This document shows positions 11,611-14,744 of a stretch of 14,744 bases of DNA, one piece after another. The translations under genes and the position numbers were made by a program. Origin of the DNA: Spartobacteria bacterium. Lineage in GTDB: Bacteria > Verrucomicrobiota > Verrucomicrobiia > Chthoniobacterales > UBA10450. The notes under the pieces were generated by a model that searched no databases, was not told where the DNA came from, and saw nothing but the letters and a program-made list of their open reading frames with translations. The stretch is taken from contig JAJPJU010000150.1 of the NCBI GenBank assembly GCA_021324035.1, forward strand, positions 1 through 14,744. The letters are read 5' to 3'. Position 1 is the stretch's first letter. Every line of letters starts with the position of its first letter.

Positions 11611-13376
11611 TACTTAGACGCTGCAGTCTTTGGCGCCTGTTCTTTGATCCAGTTCTCGACGCGCTGTTGCAACAGCTCCAGCGGCATCGCGCCGCCGTTC
11701 AGGATTTCGTCGTGGAACTTTTTGAGATCGAATTTGTCGCCGAGCCGGGTTTTGGCCTCGTCGCGCAATTTCAGAATCGTTAGTTGCCCCATCTTGTAAG
11801 CGAGCGCTTGGCCGGGCCAGGCAATGTAACGATCGGCCTCGGTTTGGACCATAGCGTCGTTCAAATCATTGGAGTGCATATAATTGACAACTTGTTCGCG
11901 GCTCCAGCTTTTGTCGTGAATTCCGGTATCGACCACGAGCCTGACCGCGCGAAGCATTTCCGAGCTAAGGCGGCCGTAGTCGGACACAGGATCTTTATAG
12001 AAACCGATCTCTTTGCCTAACTCCTCCGAATACAACGCCCAGCCTTCGGCATACGCGGGATAAAAGCCGTGAAGCCGAAATTTCGGCAAACCTTCCAGCG
12101 TCTGCGCGATGCTGATTTGCAGGTGATGCCCGGGAACGCCTTCGTGATAGGCGACCGCTTCATCGTCAACCAAGCTGCGCTTGGTCGGATTCGAAACTGC
12201 AACCACCACCCTGCCCGCGCGTTTTCCATCCGGCGTACCCTGCACGTAATGAGTCGCGGCAGCTTTGGCGAAATCGGGAATAGGTTCCACTGTCACCGGC
12301 GATTTCGGGAGCAATCCGAAAAGTTCGGGCAACTTCGGCTCCATCTGGCCGATGTATTTTCTGTAATCATCCAGAATCTGCTCCTCGCTGGTCGGGGTCC
12401 ACTTCGGATCTTTGTTGATCGCCTCCCGAAAACTGGCGAGATCCTTGTATCCGTTATTCTGAGCGAGCTTGGTCATTTCGTCGGTAACGCGCGCGACTTC
12501 TTTCAGCCCGATCTCGTGCACGTCGGCCGGCGTGACATTCAACGTTGTCATTGTCTTGATCGCTTCGGCGTAACGCCGTTTACCGTCGGCCAGGCTTTCG
12601 ACTGAAAGATTGGTCCGCCCTTTCGGAGCGTATTCGGTCCGGATGAATTCGGCGAACTTCTTGTAAGCCGGAAACACGTCGTCGTTGATCGCCTTACTGA
12701 TCTCGTCGGTCAGGCGGTTCTTGTCCGCGTCCGAAAATTCTTTCGGGAATCTCTTGGTCGGTTGAACGAACGGATTCGCGGAGACAATGCCGTCGCATTG
12801 AACGGGGAGCTTCTCGAGCAAGAATTTTGGAGGCATCAGCCCGTCCTTTTCGCCCTGCTTCATCACTTCGGCGGTTTGTTGCAGGACGCGCGGGATCTGG
12901 TGCAACCGTGAGATGTAATCCTGGTAATGCGGCACCGAATCGAAGGGCATCGCATTTGGCAAATCAGCGAGTTGGGTATGGACACCATTCTGTTGATTCA
13001 CCGGCATCTCGAAATTCTTCAGTGCGTAGTTCACGTCCAAACGATCCAGGAAATTCTCAAGGATTCGGTGACTTAACAGATCAGTATCGCTCATCCCGTC
13101 AGTCGGGATCGCCTTCAATCGCTCGAGAAACTCATCGTTTTCCGCGTGCTGGCGGGAGAGATCAGCGAGCGCGACCTGTCCCAGCTGTGAGTTGTAGCGG
13201 TAATCGCCGAATGCAGTAGCCCGTTCCGGAAAATTCCGCAGGAAATTTTGATAATAATCTTCAAAGACTGCGTTCTGTTTCGAGACCCGATCGGCGACCG
13301 ACGCGTTTTGTCCGAAAGCCGAACTCGCGAACACCAATCCAAGAATTAACCCAGGAACAATAGCAACCCGTTTCAT
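11610..13376 (-). CDS. secreted DUF885-family putative metallohydrolase
   Basis: DUF885 proteins are predicted zinc-dependent peptidase-like enzymes. The 588-residue product (from the ATG at 13376) has a signal peptide (about 1-22, ending FGQ). The family core HEGVPGHHLQ lies at 411-420, with E412 between H411 and H417/H418, and YAEGWALYSEELG at about 442-454 supplies a further glutamate (E444). The C-terminal QTEADRYIAWPGQALAYKMG segment is also typical. The open frame extends 13 residues further, but those codons lie in spacer sequence reaching into the GTGAC heptads, so the internal ATG is preferred. Substrate unknown; context (secreted S10 peptidase in the same window) suggests extracellular peptide breakdown, which is inference. 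Confidence 0.88.
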   Translation of the reverse strand: MKRVAIVPGLILGLVFASSAFGQNASVADRVSKQNAVFEDYYQNFLRNFPERATAFGDYRYNSQLGQVALADLSRQHAENDEFLERLKAIPTDGMSDTDLLSHRILENFLDRLDVNYALKNFEMPVNQQNGVHTQLADLPNAMPFDSVPHYQDYISRLHQIPRVLQQTAEVMKQGEKDGLMPPKFLLEKLPVQCDGIVSANPFVQPTKRFPKEFSDADKNRLTDEISKAINDDVFPAYKKFAEFIRTEYAPKGRTNLSVESLADGKRRYAEAIKTMTTLNVTPADVHEIGLKEVARVTDEMTKLAQNNGYKDLASFREAINKDPKWTPTSEEQILDDYRKYIGQMEPKLPELFGLLPKSPVTVEPIPDFAKAAATHYVQGTPDGKRAGRVVVAVSNPTKRSLVDDEAVAYHEGVPGHHLQISIAQTLEGLPKFRLHGFYPAYAEGWALYSEELGKEIGFYKDPVSDYGRLSSEMLRAVRLVVDTGIHDKSWSREQVVNYMHSNDLNDAMVQTEADRYIAWPGQALAYKMGQLTILKLRDEAKTRLGDKFDLKKFHDEILNGGAMPLELLQQRVENWIKEQAPKTAASK

Positions 13377-13401
13377 AGTGACGAAAATACTAGCAGACAT
13401 T

Positions 13402-13506
13402 GTGACGAGTGACATGTGACGAGTGACGGGAACCAGAGGGAGGAGATTGAAGATGGGAGATAGGATTTCGAAAAGACAAACTTCGATCTCCTAACTTCGA
13501 ACTACG
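13402..13506. repeat. fifteen-unit in-register heptad array
   Basis: Units begin every 7 bp from 13402 to 13500. The first four are GTGAC-type, then GAACCAG, then AG-rich units (AGATTGA, AGATGGG, AGATAGG), then AACTTCG twice with ATCTCCT between, ending AACTACG. The sequence changes gradually while the spacing is unbroken over 105 bp. The first block is the reverse complement type of 11583-11610. Confidence 0.8.
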
Positions 13507-13560
13507 CCCAAACCAGCCGCACCACGCTCGCCTGCGGCTTCTGTTGTTTGGATGTTCCAG

Positions 13561-13917
13561 TCAGTTCAGGACAACGACGTGATCAATCATCCGTTGGTCC
13601 CCGACGTTCGTGTAGAAAACACGGACCCGGGTTCCCGGCCGAACCTCCGTTATCACCGGATCGCCCTTCTTATCCACAATGTGACCGCGGCCCTCGAGAG
13701 TATACCTCGCAGGCTTGGCCGCATTGTCTTGACGGATGACAAGCGTTTTGGCCGGTTGATAACTGGCCGCCGCGCCGTCTTCAGTCGCGGTGATGACGCT
13801 TCCCGTCACCGTGACTGTAGTTTCAGTCCTGGTTGTTCCGTTGTGCGCGGAACGAGTTTGTCCGAAAGCCAGCGGCGCGACTGCGCAGCAGGCCAGCGTG
13901 ACAATTGTTCTTATCAT
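13561..13917 (-). CDS. small secreted protein, unknown function
   Basis: The 118-residue product has a signal peptide of about 19 residues ending AFGQ, then a threonine-rich stretch (TTRTETTVTVTGSVITATEDG) and a beta-rich C-terminal part (about 58-118, with LVIRQ, RYTLEG, TRVRVFYTN and DHVVVLN). Two short halves with similar strand pattern suggest a small beta-barrel. I recall similar Thr-rich secreted proteins in Verrucomicrobiota, but cannot name a family. The ATG at 13917 is well supported by GGAGG (13924-13928 on the complement), six bases upstream, the best ribosome site in the window. Confidence 0.75.
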   Translation of the reverse strand: MIRTIVTLACCAVAPLAFGQTRSAHNGTTRTETTVTVTGSVITATEDGAAASYQPAKTLVIRQDNAAKPARYTLEGRGHIVDKKGDPVITEVRPGTRVRVFYTNVGDQRMIDHVVVLN

Positions 13918-14059
13918 ATGACACCTCCATGGTTGATGGTTGAGTTATTCACTAACGCACCTGTTCAATGCTTAACGCGTGCCCCGGCTCGGAGCGTAGC
14001 TTTAACCGACGATCTTCTAAGCACTTACATAGAGTCGCGTGTTGTTTCGAATTTGTTGG

Positions 14060-14079
14060 TTGTCCCGGACGTGGGACAA
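14060..14079. other. 7-bp hairpin in the upstream region of the small secreted protein
   Basis: TTGTCCC (14060-14066) pairs with GGGACAA (14073-14079) across six bases. It lies about 140 bp upstream of the minus-strand ATG at 13917. It could be a leader structure or another spacer palindrome. Confidence 0.35.
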
Positions 14080-14100
14080 ACCCATTTCGCTTCCGGAACG

Positions 14101-14121
14101 ACTTCTGACATCTGACTTCTA
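14101..14121. repeat. three-unit heptad array, ACNTCTR type
   Basis: Units at 14101, 14108 and 14115 (ACTTCTG, ACATCTG, ACTTCTA). This is the same style as the CTTCNRA units at 8948-8968. Confidence 0.6.
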
Positions 14122-14202
14122 ACCCCCCAGCTCTGGCCTTCGTCGGGCAATGTCTCACATGACGCCTAACAAATTCCCTAGCTCCCGGCGGGGTTGTCTA
14201 GT

Positions 14203-14208
14203 TACAAT
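14203..14208 (+). promoter_or_regulatory. candidate -10 box of the 40-aa ORF
   Basis: TACAAT lies five bases before the ATG at 14214. No -35 is evident. If used, transcription would start at about the ATG. Confidence 0.25.
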
Positions 14209-14213
14209 CCGGC

Positions 14214-14336
14214 ATGAGACAAAGGCGGCTGTTCCCCGCCCTCTTGATTCTGCTGGCAACTTTTTCAACGCCGGCGCGTGGCCAGGAACCAACGCCTTCA
14301 CCGAGCGCATCTGTTTTCACAGCGGAAGGTGATTAG
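14214..14336 (+). pseudogene. short secreted-peptide ORF, possibly a frameshifted gene
   Basis: The 40-residue frame is a signal peptide (MRQRRLFPALLILLATFSTP, then ARGQ) followed by only 17 residues rich in Pro, Ser and Thr and a TAG stop. A second frame directly overlapping the stop reads VIRKMTFDKSGNASIAQNT through to a TGA at 14416-14418, which looks like sensible coding sequence. A one-base slip near 14330 would join them into about 69 residues. It could be a decayed gene, a sequencing error or a genuinely tiny exported peptide. Confidence 0.4.
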
Positions 14337-14406
14337 GAAGATGACCTTTGATAAATCCGGCAATGCGAGCATCGCGCAGAACACGATCAATTACGAAACG
14401 GAACAA

Positions 14407-14451
14407 AGTGAGGAGTGACCTAAAGAAAGGCTGAAGGTTGAGGGATGAAGG
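14407..14451. repeat. short heptad runs upstream of the last gene
   Basis: Two units at 14407 and 14414 (AGTGAGG, AGTGACC) and three at 14431, 14438 and 14445 (CTGAAGG, TTGAGGG, ATGAAGG). The two runs are not in one register. The first overlaps the possible second half of the frameshifted ORF. Confidence 0.5.
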
Positions 14452-14487
14452 CCAAAAGCAAGAGAAGACAAAGAAAAAACGAGACGC

Positions 14488-14744
14488 ATGGCCAAAGAAA
14501 TCCAAATTGAAATCAAATGGCTGCCCGCGCCGGAGCGGCACGATTATCCGGCGGCGAAGTCGTACTTAAAACTTCTTTATGACGAACGGGCCGCGACCAC
14601 GCACGTCGACAAATTGCAACGCGCACGGATGTCGAAATTCAAGGCGAAAGATATTTTCCGCGCGTCGCGGCTGTCATTGCTCGGGATCAGCAATTTTCAC
14701 GTGAAAAAAGACCGGAGAAAAATTAAATCCGGACAATTCCTGTC
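14488..14744 (+). CDS. protein resembling short proteins annotated as ParB-like, 3' partial
   Basis: The first 85 residues are present before the window ends. The N-terminus MAKEIQIEIKWLPAPERHDYP is followed by a helical segment (AAKSYLKLLYDERAATTHVDKL). It then has FKAKDIFRASRLSLLG and HVKKDRRKIKSGQFL, which precedes the expected SPVLLVRG-type strand. From memory this pattern matches short proteins (about 130 residues) annotated as ParB-like/chromosome partitioning, whose second half is a ParB/sulfiredoxin-like strand region lying outside this window. A real partitioning role is doubtful, because the family is short and usually orphan. ATG 14488; no strong Shine-Dalgarno (AAAAAACGAGACGC upstream). 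Confidence 0.6.
   Translation, partial: MAKEIQIEIKWLPAPERHDYPAAKSYLKLLYDERAATTHVDKLQRARMSKFKAKDIFRASRLSLLGISNFHVKKDRRKIKSGQFL

Noticed and set aside
13377..13415. N-terminal extension of the DUF885 protein to 13415
   Set aside because: The 13 extra codons start within the GTGAC heptad repeat and cross spacer sequence, and the signal peptide begins properly at the ATG at 13376.

Overview
The window looks like a chromosomal segment of a Verrucomicrobiota bacterium, probably a soil lineage near Chthoniobacterales. That placement is inferred from the divergent RpoZ, a PEP-CTERM protein with the VPEPATW sorting signal, a cysteine-less FmdB-like protein, few Shine-Dalgarno sequences, several GTG/TTG starts, and spacers packed with short repeats. 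It is not a mobile island: there is no transposase, integrase, phage gene, tRNA, rRNA or CRISPR array. Most genes are single housekeeping, envelope or secreted-protein genes.

Layout. Positions 1-2268 hold rpoZ (+), a two-helix membrane protein (-), an FmdB-like protein (+) and a NYN-domain putative RNase (+). Positions 2375-3379 encode a Fic-family AMPylator-type protein (-). A 540-bp repeat-rich spacer with REP-like elements follows (3380-3919). Then come a Tyr/Pro-rich secreted peptide (-), a membrane-anchored TlpA-like thioredoxin (-), a small membrane protein (+), a large secreted S10 serine carboxypeptidase (+) and a lipocalin-like protein (+). From 8097 to 13917 every gene is on the minus strand: a PEP-CTERM protein, a 58-aa membrane protein, a single-domain response regulator, a secreted helical protein, an isoprenylcysteine-methyltransferase-like membrane enzyme, a cyclophilin, a secreted DUF885 metallohydrolase and a small secreted protein. 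The right edge carries a 40-aa secreted ORF that may be frameshifted, and the 5' part of a gene resembling proteins annotated as ParB-like.

The most unusual feature is outside the genes. Many spacers contain short degenerate tandem arrays with a 7-bp period and, in two places, an 8-bp period. The units differ from array to array (for example CRGANGT, NYGTCAC, TTATCTG, AAATTAA, CTTCNRA), but the period holds. One array keeps its heptad register for 15 units (13402-13506) and another for 10 (8899-8968). Several arrays touch start or stop codons, so they form mRNA leaders and trailers. They occur with short palindromes shared between distant spacers and with a 22-bp direct repeat. They recall the heptanucleotide STRR repeats known from cyanobacteria, but here the unit drifts while the spacing is kept.

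Functionally, the window points to a cell that exports hydrolases (S10 peptidase, DUF885) and small secreted proteins, handles envelope thiol chemistry (TlpA-like protein) and folds proteins (cyclophilin). No multi-gene pathway is evident. The only likely cotranscribed pair is cyclophilin followed by the methyltransferase-like gene.
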